The position numbers and the translations under genes are program-made. The notes beneath the pieces were generated by a model. The model did not search any database. It worked only from the letters and a program-made list of their open reading frames with translations, and had not been told where the DNA came from. DNA of 64,000 nucleotides from Paragordius varius (lineage: Eukaryota > Nematomorpha), in the NCBI GenBank assembly GCA_964247055.1, contig OZ176057.1:6262001-6326000 (forward strand). Reading direction: 5' to 3'. This document shows positions 26,576-38,185 of the stretch, in pieces (the first letter of the stretch is position 1; each line of letters opens with the position of its first letter).

Positions 26576-26717
26576 TGTTATTTGCACTAAGCCTCTAATA
26601 TTACAAGAATACTCCTTAATTTGAATGGAATGAAAATCAGTAAATTTATTTGAATATAAATTAATTTTTGAGTGCAAAGAAAAAAATAAACTTGTCAAGG
26701 TTTATCAATTCAATAAA

Positions 26718-27100
26718 TAATGTATTATATGGTTGATTTTGGCCTTTCCGTCCTTCGTTCAAGCAACCTTGCTCCAGACATTGTTGAAACACCCCTTTAT
26801 ATGGCCTACGACATGTCAGTCGAGACACCTATGATCACAAAGTAGACATTAGGTTCTTAGGAATTGTTATAATCAAATTAGTTGAAGGCAACAACCCTCG
26901 AAAAAATGACATTTAGCAGAATCACGTAACTATACTATTTATCATTTAAAATTCGACCTTTATTTTTTGTTAGATACTACATAAAAATAAAGACACCAAC
27001 CCTGCCCAAATTAATTTCAACAGTTTTTACTGATTTTTACATGACTTTATGCTCAAACAGGCTACCGATAGATGGTCAGCCTATGAATTTATGCATATAT
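26718..27100 (+). pseudogene. Kinase fragment, unit 4, left arm
   Basis: MYYMVDFGLSVLRSSNLAPD, then TPLYMAYDM and a frame change before the subdomain IX part. The X-XI block begins at about 26,975. The conserved Gly before TP is Glu here (VETP instead of VGTP). Confidence 0.7.
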
Positions 27101-27469
27101 ACATAATTAATTGACTTCTTTTTTATTGGGTTACCTACTATAAGATTTTACGGTAAACTATATAAAAATATAATTTTTTTGGTCTTACCTTTTTTGGAAC
27201 AATCAATCTCTCCGAATTGAGAGCGCATAGTTAATTCCATCACAGATCATTCCAATTCATCTGCAAAAAATTAATACCCATATGGTGTGTTGAATTACTC
27301 CATCAACACAAGTGTGTAGTTTAAACAAAATTCGTGTTTTACAAGTATTCGCGGGAGATCCATTATAGAACTATTATATGTTTTTTAAAAAGGCCACCAA
27401 AAACATAATTTGGTTATATATTTTACCGTAAAAGTTATAGGTAATTCAATGAAACAATTAGATGTGCAT

Positions 27470-27848
27470 ACCTACAGCAAGTCATTGGCCGACCATTGAT
27501 CGGTGGCCTCTTTGCGCAAAGAGATTTGTAAAAAATCGGTGAAAGCTCTCGAAATAGATTTTGGCAAAGTTGGAGTCCTTGTTTCGATAATTTTATGTGA
27601 TATCTAACTGAAAATGAAGAGGGAATTCAAAGATAAATTTAATTTCCAAACTCCACTTTATGCCAGCGTATGGAGGGTTTCCTTCAACTAATTTGATTAA
27701 TATTATTCCAAAGGACCAAATGCACTTTGCAACATTAGAGTCTCGACAGAGCATATCGTAGGCCATGTAAAATGGCGTTCCGACGATGTCTGAAGTAAAA
27801 TTGGTTGAACGGAAGCAGGAAATACCAAAGTCAACCATATCCATAAAA
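27470..27848 (-). pseudogene. Kinase fragment, unit 4, right arm (best-preserved frame)
   Basis: An unbroken 83-codon frame (27,844-27,593) reads MDMVDFGISCFRSTNFTSD, IVGTPFYMAYDMLCRD, then CIWSFGIILIKLVEGNPPYA, GIKWSLEIKFIFEFPLHF and QLDIT before the stop. This runs from the DFG Mg-binding motif through the activation segment to subdomain IX. The usual APE motif is YD-containing (MAYDML), so the structural Pro and Glu are missing. The X-XI block lies beyond an intron-like gap at about 27,475-27,590. STE20/GCK-like is the closest guess. Confidence 0.75.
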
Positions 27849-29448
27849 TAGATTAAATAAACGCCTTTTTCTCATATCAAAGTTTAAATGTTATGAAACA
27901 ATGGGCTAAAATAAAAAATTAATTAATCAAAATATGTTTAATATAATTTGCGTAATTTAAGGCGTTTGATTAGTAATACAACTACGTATGATATGATTCG
28001 TATAACTTTATTTAAATTTGATTAACCATGATAAATGTCATCAAACTAAAACACACAAAAATATATAATATGTTTAATAGCACAACAAATGAGATTCAAA
28101 TGATTTTTCAATCGTACAACTAAGCCATAATGAATAATGATGAAAGATGGTATGAAACTAGCGGCAACCTAAATAGTGGCGGAACGATAGTCTATAACCA
28201 TTAATCGAAATATTTATAAAAATTCAATAATCCAAAACTAAGACGATATTTAAAATGTTGTTGCACTAAAGACGATCAACAATTATCACATAAATTCTAT
28301 CGACGAAAAAATAATTGAGAAAAACTTATAAAAACTAAATGGCGCCTTGAATCTACCATTAATATACATAAAAATTCTGTCATACAATATTTAATACATG
28401 GTTTTACTTTGGAAGAAATAGCGATTGTGATAAAAGATATACCATTTGCACTTATAGAGTGTCGTTGAACACTTAAAGTTGGTCCTTAAACATTTCATTT
28501 TGTCCTTAAACAGTTGAAGTTGGTCCTTAAAATTTTTAAGATTTATTTAACCATTAAGTAATAATTTCAAATTAAACTAAGTGTATCAATTACATTTTTT
28601 ATTAAACCAAGACCCTAAGGGATTTATTACTAATAAATAATAAAATTTATAAAATATGATTCTCTTTCTAAATAAATATTTAACGTTTTGTCTTTATAAA
28701 GAATTTTTAGGCATGCATTTTGTCCTTTATTTTTATTATTTCAAATTAAACGGTTGTTGGCAGTAAGGAAAAATATAAAATGCAATAAATAATTTTTAGC
28801 ATATACCAGAATTTATTTAACATATTGTCTATAAAAATACAGAGAAAATTATGGTCTAAAAAACTATACTGGAAAGGAAAGTTTTTAAATTTTATTCCCC
28901 AAGTCTCAAAGTCCCAACATTGTGTAAAAAGTGCGCACTTTATGTGCATGAAAAAATCTATTCGTCCTTCGAAACTTTATGTGCGCCCCGCCATAAATTT
29001 GAACATTCATATTTAACAATAGTAAACTCACAAAGTCTTATTAATCACAATATTTCTTAAACAATTTTTTTAAATTGATCAATTTAATTAGCAGGGACTA
29101 GAAAAATTGTTAAATTGCGTTTACATTTTTCAGTCTTTTGTTTGAAATCGAATAAATTCAATATAAATGCCCATATATATTTCGAATCCTGCTCACTAGA
29201 TATTTTCAGCTAAAAATGCAGCCCGCGAAACCATTTGTGTTAAACAGTCCTATTCTAGTAATTTGTATTTTTGCATTTAAAGGTTTCTAATACTACATTT
29301 ACAATAATTATTCTTAACTTGAACGGAAGCGTTAAAATGAGTAAATTTATTTCAATACAAATTTATTTTTGAGTGTAAAATCAAAAAACTAAACTTGTCC
29401 GGTTTATCAATTAATCGTTTGCATTATACCAAACACTTTATTAAATAC

Positions 29449-29835
29449 TGTATTATATGGTTGATTTTTGCATTTCCTGCTTCCGTTCAACCAACTTTAC
29501 TCCATACATTGTTGGTACACGCCTTCTTTATATGGCATGCGATATGCTCTGTCAAGACGCCTATGATTACAAAGTGGACATTTGGATCTTGGGAATTATA
29601 ACAATCAAATTAGTTGAAGGCAACAACTCTCCAAACGTTGACATTTAGCGGAATCAATCAATTATACTATTTATTATTTAATATTCTACCTTCATTTTTG
29701 TTAGATACTACATAAATCATCTAAACAAGGACACCAACCCTGCCGGAACCAATTTCCACAACTTTCCCTGATTTTCTACAAAACTCTTTGCCCAAAGAGG
29801 TCCCGATAGATGGTCAGCCTATGAATTTATACATA
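29449..29835 (+). pseudogene. Kinase fragment, unit 5, left arm (chimeric type)
   Basis: A frame at 29,457-29,648 reads MVDFCISCFRSTNFTPYIVG, then LLYMACDMLCQD, YDYKVDIWILGIITIKLVEG and NNSPNVDI. The first half has the right-arm sequence (ISCFRSTNF), while the second has left-arm features (VEGNN, VDI). This suggests gene conversion between arms. It keeps the D-I-W of subdomain IX. The DFG Gly is Cys (DFC). Confidence 0.75.
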
Positions 29836-30221
29836 TACACATAATTAATTGACTTCTTTTTTATTGGGTTACCTATTATAAGATTTTTACGGTAAACTAT
29901 ATAAAGATATAATTTTTTTGGTCATACCTTTTTTGGAACAATCAATCTCTTTGAGCGCATAGTTAATTCCATCACAGATCAAATACAATTCAAATCATCA
30001 AAAAATTTAATACCCATATGGTGTGTTGAATTACTCCATCAACACAAGTGTATAGTTTAAGTTACAAAATTCGTGTTTTTCAAGTATTAGTGGGAAATCA
30101 TTTCAAAAAACACATACACTTAGATCTATTAAATGATTACAAAAAAGGCTTATAAAAACATTATTTGATTATATATTTTACCGTAAAAGTTATAGGCATT
30201 TCAATGAAAATATTAATGTGT

Positions 30222-30600
30222 ATACCTGCAGCAAGTCATTGGCCGACCATCGATCGGTGGCCTCTTTGCGCAAAGAGTTTCTTAAAAAATCGGTGAAAGC
30301 TCTCGAAATTGATTTCGGCAGGGTGAGGATCCCTGTTTTGATGATTTTATGGGATATCTAACTGAAAAGGAAAGTGGAATTTAAAGATAAATCTAATCTC
30401 TAAACTCCAATTTATGCCGTATGGAGGGTTTCCTACAACTAATTTGATCAGTATTATTCCAAAGGACCAAATGCACTTTGCAATCATGAGAGTCTCTACA
30501 GAGCATGTCGTAGGACATGTAAAATGGCGTTCCGACGATGTCTGAAGTAAAATTGGTTGAACGGAAGCAGGAAATACCAAAGTCAACCATATCCATATAA
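30222..30600 (-). pseudogene. Kinase fragment, unit 5, right arm
   Basis: MDMVDFGISCFRSTNFTSD, IVGTPFYMSYDMLCRDSHDC in one frame, then FGIILIKLVVGNPPYG-like sequence after a shift. The X-XI block is at about 30,225-30,340. The activation-segment motif is MSYD. Confidence 0.7.
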
Positions 30601-32170
30601 TAGATTAAATGAACGCTTTTTTCTCATATCAAAGTTTAAATGTTATGAAACAATGGGCTAAAATGAAAAATTAATTAATCAAAATATTTTTGGTAATTTT
30701 CGTAATTTAAGGCATTTGATTAGTAATCCAACTACGTATGATATGATTCGTATAACTTTATTTAAATTTGATTAACCCAAATAAATGTCATCAAACTAAA
30801 ACACACAAAAATATATAATATGTTTAATAGCAAACAAATGAAATTCAAATGATTTTTCAATCGTACAACTAAGCCATAATGAATAATGATGAAAGATGGT
30901 ATGAAACTAGCGGCAACCTAAATAGTGACAGAATGACAGTCCATAACCATTAATCAAAATATTTATAAAAATTCAATAATCCAAAACCAAGACGATATTA
31001 AAATGTTTGTTGCACTGGAGACGATCAACAATTATCACATAAATTCTATCGACAAAAAAATAATTGAGTAAAACTTATAAAAACTAAATGGCGCCTTGAA
31101 TCTACCATTAATATACATGATTATTCTGTCATACAATATCTAATACCTGGTTTTACCTAGGAAGAAATAACGATTGTGATAAAAGATATACCATTTCCAC
31201 TTATGGAGTAGCCTTAAACACTTCAAGTTGGTCCTTGAACAGTTGAAGTTGGTCCTTAAAATTTTTACGATTTATTTAACCATTAAGTAATTGCAATTTA
31301 ATTAAACTAAGTGTATCAATTACTTTTTTTATTAAAATTTCAAAACCCTAAGGGATTTATTACTATTAAATAATAAAATTTATAAAATATAATTCTCTTT
31401 CTAAATAAATATTTAACGTTTTGTCTTTGTATTTTTAGACAGAATTTTGTCCTTTATTTTTATTATTTTAAATTAAACTGTACAGCAAGAAAAAATATAA
31501 AATGCAATAAATTATTTTTAGCATATACCAGAATTTATTTAACATATTGTCAATAAAAATACAGAGAAAATTATGGTCTAAAAAACTATACTGGAAAGGA
31601 AAGTTTTTAAATTTCATTCCCCAAGTCTCAAAGTCCCAACATTGTGTAAAAAATGCGCACTTTATGTGCATGAAAAACCTATTCGTCCTTCGAAACTTTA
31701 TGTGCGCCCCGCCATAAATTTGGACATTCATTAACAATAGTAAACTAACAAAGTCTTATTAATCACAATATTTCGTAAACAATTTTTTTAAATTGATCAA
31801 TTTAATTAGCAGGGACTAGAAAAATTGTTAAATTGCGTTTACATTTTTCAGTCTTTTGTTTGAAATCTAATAAATTAATTACAATTGCCCATATATATTT
31901 CGAATCCTGCCCGCTAGATATTTTGAACTAAAAATTTAGCCCGCGAAACCATTTGTGTTGGACAGCCCTATTCTATTAATTTGTTTGTTTTATGCACTAA
32001 AAGGCCTCTAATACATTTACAACAATACTCCTTAACTTGAATGGATGCGTTAAAATGAGTAAATTTATTTCAATAAAAATTTATTTTTGAGTGTAAAGAT
32101 TAAAAAAATAAACTTGTAAGTCGGTTTATCAATTAATCTATAACATTATACCAAACACACTTTATTAAAT

Positions 32171-32550
32171 AATGTATTATATGGTTGACTTTGGCCTTTC
32201 CGTCCTCCGTTCAAGCAACTTTAGTCCAGACATTGTTGGAACACCCCTTTATATGGCCTACGACATGCTCAGTCTAGATACCTACGATCACAAAGTGTAC
32301 ATTAGGTTCTTGATTGTAATAATCAAATTAGTTGAAGGTAACAACCCTCCAAACGTTGACATTTAGCGGAATCACGTAACTATACTATTTATCATTTTTA
32401 ATTCGACTTTTATTTTTGTTAGATACTACATAAAATCATCAAAACAAGAATCCCAACCCTGCCCAAATTAATTTCAACAGTTTTCACTGATTTTTATATG
32501 ACTTTATGAGCAAACAAGCTACCGATAGATGGTCAGCCTATGAATTTATG
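32171..32550 (+). pseudogene. Kinase fragment, unit 6, left arm
   Basis: An open 64-codon frame (32,172-32,366): MYYMVDFGLSVLRSSNFSPD, IVGTPLYMAYDMLSLDTYDH, then KVYIRFLIVIIKLVEGNNPP. Best example of the left-arm type. The Trp of D-x-W in subdomain IX is lost. The X-XI block starts at about 32,420. Confidence 0.7.
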
Positions 32551-32934
32551 CATATACACATAATTAATTGACTTCTTTTTTATTGGGTTACCTATTATAA
32601 GATTTTTACGGTAAACTATATAAAGATATAATTTTTTTGGTCATACCTTTTTTAAAACAATCAATCTCTCCGAATTAATAGCGCATAGTTAATTCCATCA
32701 CAGATCGATTCCAATTCAAATCTGCAAAAAATTAATACCCATATGGTGTGTTGAATTACTCCATCAACACAAGTGTGTTGTTTAAACAAAATTCGTGTTT
32801 TACAAGTATTCGCGGGAGATCCATTTACATATAGATCTATTATATGTTTTAAAAAAGGCTTCCAAAAAATTTTTTGGTTATATAGTTTACCGTAAAAGTT
32901 ATAGGTAATTTCATGAATAATTAGATGTGCATAC

Positions 32935-33302
32935 CCGCGGCAAGTCATTGGCCGACCATTGATCGGTGGCCTCTTTGCGCAAAAAGTTTTGTAAAAAATC
33001 GGTGAAAGCTTTCGAAATAGATTTCGGTAGGGTGGGGATCCCTGTTTTATGATTTTATGTGATATCTAACTGAAAATGAAGGTAGATTTTAAAGATAAAT
33101 CTAATTTCCAAACTCCACTTTATGCCGTATGGAGGGTTTCCTACAACTAATTTGATTAGTATTATTCCAAAGGACCAAATCCACTTTGCAATCATAAGAG
33201 TCTTGACAGAGCATGTCGTAGGCCATGTAAAATGGCGTTCCGACGATGTCTGAAGTAAAATTGGTTGAACGGAAGCAGGAAATACCAAAGTCAACCATAT
33301 AT
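32935..33302 (-). pseudogene. Kinase fragment, unit 6, right arm
   Basis: MVDFGISCFRSTNFTSDIVG, TPFYMAYDMLCQDSYDCKVD, then a one-base shift before the FGIILIKLVVGNPPYG stretch. The X-XI block is at about 32,940-33,050. The sequence upstream of MVDFG changes at 33,300 to the variant flank. Confidence 0.7.
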
Positions 33303-34630
33303 TATTTAGTAAATACTTTTTTTCTTATATTTTTGCCAAATTCGCTAAAATATTTGAGTAAATCGCAATAGAAATAATTAGAAATCAAGATATCTTTGGT
33401 ATAATTATAGCGAATTTTTGCCGTCCTAGAATATATTTTATTTGTATTGAAAAAAGACGTCTGATTCAAATACAACCAACCTGTTATATAATACACGATT
33501 GTTGGTAACTTTATTATAATTAAAATAATTACACCAACAATACAACCATTTTTACCCAAAACAAAACTAAAATATATATCATATTTTTAATAGCAAAACA
33601 AGTGAAATGCAAATAGATTTTCAATCGCTAGATTAATTGCATGATCAAACTGCAAACCATAATAAATAATGGTGAGAGATGGTATGGAAGATAAAAGAGA
33701 AACCAGTCGAAACCTTAATGGTGACGAAATGATAGCGTGAAATCCTTACTTGCAAGAAAGAATGACATTCATAAATGATGTTAATGATTAAAACATGTAT
33801 ATTAATATAAAAAACTGCTGAACAGCACAAGTAAAGACCTAAAACTGGATTAAGACATATGAAAATATTTATAGAATTTGAATAGTTGGCTGCATTAGAT
33901 TAACAATATAATTATGTTCCTAGCGACGAAGAAATAATCGAGAAATTTTAAATACTAATTTAAACCTTGAATCTGAGATCAATAGATATAAAAATTTGGT
34001 CATACGAGGTTTCATCCTACATGATTTTACCACAGAAGAAATTGTGTTTTTAATAAAAGATATGGAATCAAAAACAAAATTACCGCTTAAATAATATCTG
34101 CATAAACAAATGAGGTACTCCGATAAGACTTAAATTTTTAAAAGAGCTGTTTTATTCGATATATTAAAGCTACGCAATTCCTGGTAGGAAAGCCATATTT
34201 AACCCATCTATAAAAATATAAATGCCTTAAATTGCTCCAACTATCAGCCAGTAAGAATTTTAAAACACAGTATATCAAAATATAACAATAATTAAAAATA
34301 AATTCTCTTTCCAAGGGAGTGAATTTACTTAGAGAATACATATTCAAATAAATTGGCTGCAAGACATCTTTATAATTTTGAGAACATTGAAACCATTTTT
34401 CCTATGACATCTTAACACTAGATTTGGTCACATAAACTAATCCTGTATAGACTCATCTGCTGAATAAATTTTTTTATTACTGCCCTCAACCGAAAGAGGC
34501 CTAAAAACATCTTGTCGCACACCAAACAAGATTTTAAAATTTTATATTCCACAAGATGAACAAAATACCATAAATATCGAATGGAATACCTTTATATGGG
34601 CCAAACAAATAATTTTTAATATATCATTCT
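33303..34630 (+). repeat. Variant right flank with LINE remnant
   Basis: Copy of 14,550-15,500: the flank and then a decayed reverse transcriptase stretch (DFTTEEIVFLIKDM and NPSIK pieces near 34,010-34,210). The end (about 34,380-34,600) parallels the LINE tail at 1-240 and 5,200-5,400. Confidence 0.55.
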
Positions 34631-36400
34631 TGTAGTATGATAACCAGTGCAAATAAATTCATATGTATGGTTTTATTTTATTATTTAATTTATGATATAT
34701 TACATTTCATTCTTTTGTAGACGATATATTTTTTGGGTCCTTATATACTCCACCTTGTATAGAAACTTTTGTTTAAAAATTGTTTTGGAAAAATCAATAT
34801 CAAACATTATTCTATATTAGATAAAAAAGCTTTTTTAGAGTTTTTCTACAAAGATATCACCAAAACTTGATTTAAAAAGCTGATTGTTTCAATACCATAT
34901 CCGCCGCTAAATGTATGAAGTTTTTTAAATTTAATTATTGGTTATTTAACCATTATACATACTGTGCATAAAATCGGGTGATATAAATAGCAAAAATTTA
35001 TGGTGCTCTTGTTTTTTGGCTTTACGACTTTTGTGATTGACCCATATCGAAAAGAGCGCACATTATATATAAAAATTTATATGGTTAAAATCAAAGGTTT
35101 CATTCCAAAAAATATTAAATAATATCTAAACTATATTTGAGCAAAACATATATTAAAATTATTTGATCCCTCAAATGGAAGAGTTTTCTAATAATAAAAT
35201 AAAACATGTTGGATTTGCACAACAATTTATACTATAACATAAAAAACTTTTGAGGAAATGCATACTTTGAGCAAAAAATTTAGATAAAATTTTGTTAAAG
35301 CATGACCGCGTGGTGAAAAATGTTTTAAAAGCTTTTAGGTCCAAAACTATATGACCGGATGTTTATCATTTATATCGCATCAGAGTTTTTACTAGATAAT
35401 TAATAAACAATCAAACCAAAATGGGACTGTTATAGTTAGGTATTTTATTGTTTATATCCGTATCAAATCATTAGTATATATTGCTTATTAACCAATTAAT
35501 AAAAATGCTTTAATAATTGTTTTACCCCGTAATGTGTAAGGTTGAAAGCTATGACTGCGTGAAAGTTTAACAATAACACGGCAAACCGCAATTCTTACTA
35601 TTTTGGTATTTCAATTTAAACCAAATACCGGATAAAATAGAATCAATTTATGTCGCTAACATCCAGGTTTTTATTCTCTAGATTTTAGTATTTACAGTGG
35701 AAATTAATAATCTCCTCCTGAGTTTTCATTGGTTTCTGGCCCCTCCAGCCAAAGTTTCATATGTATATTTAAAATATAATAGGATGTAAAATATTCTAAC
35801 TCTTTTATAACGTAATAACTCAGTTAAGAAGTCCAGTTTATACACGATTCTGCTTTGAATGTAATATAGCCCGTTCTATCCTACTCGCCCCGCCTTTCCT
35901 AGGCTACTGTGTGTATGTCTAATGCAAAAAGTTGGTATAGTTAGGTTTATAGCATCCCTATTTTGTGTATCTTAAAAAGTTTTTCTGCACCATAAAATAG
36001 CTATTAATTATTTCCACTTCATTGCCTCTTCACTTTTTTTGTCCCAGTATTGGGGGCAGTTTTTCAAGAACTTAATTTTGTAACTAACCATAGTTTATAA
36101 AGTTATTTTAGTTAAAATTTAATTATCAAACATTTTTTTTCTAGATAAAAAGCTAATATTTTTACAGTTTACCAACAAAAATCAGCTCCGATACACGATT
36201 GAAATTAACACTTGATATTAAAATTAAAATATATCAAGTTTTTTAGGTATAATGTAGCTTGGAAATTTTAATATTAATTGGTCACATTTAACTAAAATAT
36301 ATATCGCCTGTTAAGCGACATAAAAAATATGGCTAAAATAAGTTTGAGATGTTACATATTAAAAAAGTTGTTTTGGCTTACTACATAATGATTCAGATCC
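34630..36400. other. Array edge, unassigned repeat-derived sequence
   Basis: No gene seen. 34,630-34,980 repeats the sequence at 300-800 (GATAACCAGTGCAAATAAAT). 35,000-36,350 is related to 22,400-23,300. A less AT-rich block at about 35,820-35,940 has no match I recognise. Confidence 0.45.
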
Positions 36401-37423
36401 ACAAATTTTAAACCGCTAGACAAAACTACTCAAAGAGGAAATGGAGTGTTAACACATGGATACACCATATTCATTTTAATCCTTTGATTCAAATTGTGGT
36501 AATTGGATACCCCAGGCCTGTTTAAAATTAAATACTTTTAAAAAAATCAAAATCATGACAATACTTTGCATCTTAACATTAATAAACCAAAACATATAAA
36601 AAATTTTATTCAAGAATACTTCATATTACTTATTTTAATGTTAAAACCGTGTGCAATAGCTAAATTAAAAAATAATACAAAATACACCACTTTTTCTATT
36701 TCTACTAATGATAGATGTAATTTATATAAATCTTTTAAAGTTAGAATCAAATAACCACCGTTTTTTGCAAAACTTTAGTAAAAAAATCGAGCCGAAGTAG
36801 ATTGACATGGAACTTTTTTTCAAAACAAAATTTTATTTAGACATTTTGGCTTTTATATATAATTTTTATTAGGAAGCATAAATTTAAATTGGGACGGCTT
36901 CCTACAGTAGTTTTACAAAAATATCAATTTTGGAGTATTTTGATACCCAAATTGGATCGAATTGTGAATTTAGTTGACATTTATTCTCAGAAACAAAATA
37001 GAAATACGTTAAATTACGCTCTTATGTTATATCTAAATTGTTACACTAAATTTAATAGTAAAATGTTTATTAATATAAAAATATTTTAATGTATTCTTTT
37101 TTGTATTGCTCCAACTTTTGAAAAAATATTTTAAAATAAATACAAAACGAAGGCCTATCATTTTTTAAAAATAAAAACTCTTGAATGACATACAATTATG
37201 GTTCAAAATAAATTTTTAAACTTCAAACAAAATTAAATTTTAAATGGCTATTTATGCGTTTATCAACGTTATAATCAATTTTTAGCCTCTCATATCATTT
37301 TTAATAATATAATTTAATTTAAAATAAACTTTTATCCCAACAAGCTATTTTTATCAAGGATGATATCGTGCTTCTTTAGGATTTCTAGTGGTTTTATTTT
37401 TAAATATTTGAATAAATTATCGC
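36400..37423. other. Intergenic, upstream of the ELP6-like gene
   Basis: No supported gene. Two short open frames (36,566-36,754 and 36,889-37,089) lack splice support and protein resemblance. The promoter of the following gene probably lies in the last few hundred bases, but no distinct element is visible. Confidence 0.4.
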
Positions 37424-38185
37424 ATGTTTTCAGCCCTTGATAAATATTTAGATTTGGAATTAGAAAATACCAAGTTTATATATATTTCCAAAGAAAACAA
37501 CAGTGGAAATTGTTTCATACTACATTTTTTACATAAATATTTAGCCGAGAACACATTTGTTTTATTTCTTCATTCCAATCACTCCTTCAATCATTATTAC
37601 CTGAATCTTTTAAAAATTGGAAAAAATTTACAAAACTACAAATCAACCAAGAATATCATATTTTACGATTTAACAAAAGCAGACCTCGATAATGTTTTAA
37701 CTGATACGATCAAACATATAACGGATTCTAACACAAAATGTTATGTATTAATTGACGATCTCCATTTATTATTTTCCTTGCATGATGAATCTGTTTATAA
37801 AATTTTGGCATTCTTACAAACAATCATTGCCCTTTCAAAACGACAAAATAGTTTATTAACCCAAATAATTATCACCAGTTTTACTAATTATTCCCCAAAA
37901 ATATTTTGCCAAGAAAATATTTTAGATGCTTTTTGTAACAAAATGTGTGACTTAAAATTACATGCCCTAACCCTTAAATCCGGACAAACTGTCGAAGCTT
38001 CTGGAAAAGTAATATTTTTAATAAATTTAACACTTTTTTATGTCAAATAGTTGATTGTTTCCTATAAAAACATGGACTTGTCAAACATTTTCTCAATCTC
38101 ATCTGAAGAGCAAACCGCACTCAACAAAGTACAAAGTTTCATATATACCGTCACTGAAAGAAATTTACATCTCAAGATTGTTTAA
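37424..38185 (+). CDS. ELP6: Elongator complex protein 6 (ELP6-like)
   Basis: Two exons, 37,424-38,008 and 38,051-38,185, give about 239 residues (human ELP6 is 266). Known role of the family: ELP4-ELP5-ELP6 form the RecA-like hexamer of Elongator, which modifies wobble uridines of tRNAs. Visible matches: start MFSALDKYLDLE, the core FVLFLHSNHSFNHYYLNLLK, a Walker-B-like CYVLIDDLHLLFSLHD, then LKSGQTVEASGK at the junction and QSFIYTVTERNLHLKIV at the C-terminus (compare QSFTYQYKIQDKSV in human ELP6). As in other ELP6 proteins, no P-loop is seen. The 42-nt intron (GTAATA...AATAG) keeps codon phase 0. Without splicing the frame ends 14 codons later at 38,050. A neighbour on the opposite strand (MAN1) converges on it. 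Confidence 0.85.
38009..38050 (+). other. 42-nt intron of the ELP6-like gene
   Basis: GT donor after GGA AAA and TAG acceptor before TTG ATT GTT. Phase 0 on both sides, no MITE inside. Supported by protein continuity into the QSFIY motif. Confidence 0.75.

Larger units (their letters stand above)
26160..28450. repeat. Short-type array unit 4 (about 2.7-kb family)
   Basis: A hAT-like end-bearing spacer (26,160-26,690) followed by a kinase palindrome (26,718-27,848) and the first part of the LINE remnant (28,320-28,450). The next two units begin again with the same spacer at about 28,450 and 31,190. Confidence 0.7.
28450..31190. repeat. Short-type array unit 5
   Basis: The spacer (28,450-29,440) opens with short repeats of AGTTGGTCCTTAAA. 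It is followed by a kinase palindrome (29,449-30,600), flank and LINE start (to about 31,190). It aligns nearly end to end with 31,190-33,302, at a lower visible divergence than among the 5.2-kb units. Confidence 0.75.
31190..33302. repeat. Short-type array unit 6
   Basis: Spacer 31,190-32,140 is nearly identical to 28,450-29,440, including a stretch with TATACTGGAAAGGAAAGTTT. The kinase palindrome is at 32,171-33,302. Open frames in the spacer on either strand are shared by position only and show no protein similarity I recognise. Confidence 0.75.

Noticed and set aside
28746-29016. Overlapping open frames on both strands, repeated at 31,468-31,737
   Set aside because: Both strands are open because the spacer is AT-rich and repeated; no protein family is recognisable, and conservation is explained by recent duplication.
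3015-33302. A functional tandem kinase gene family
   Set aside because: All copies lack the N-lobe and HRD loop, most have shifts or stops, and they lie on both strands as palindromes.
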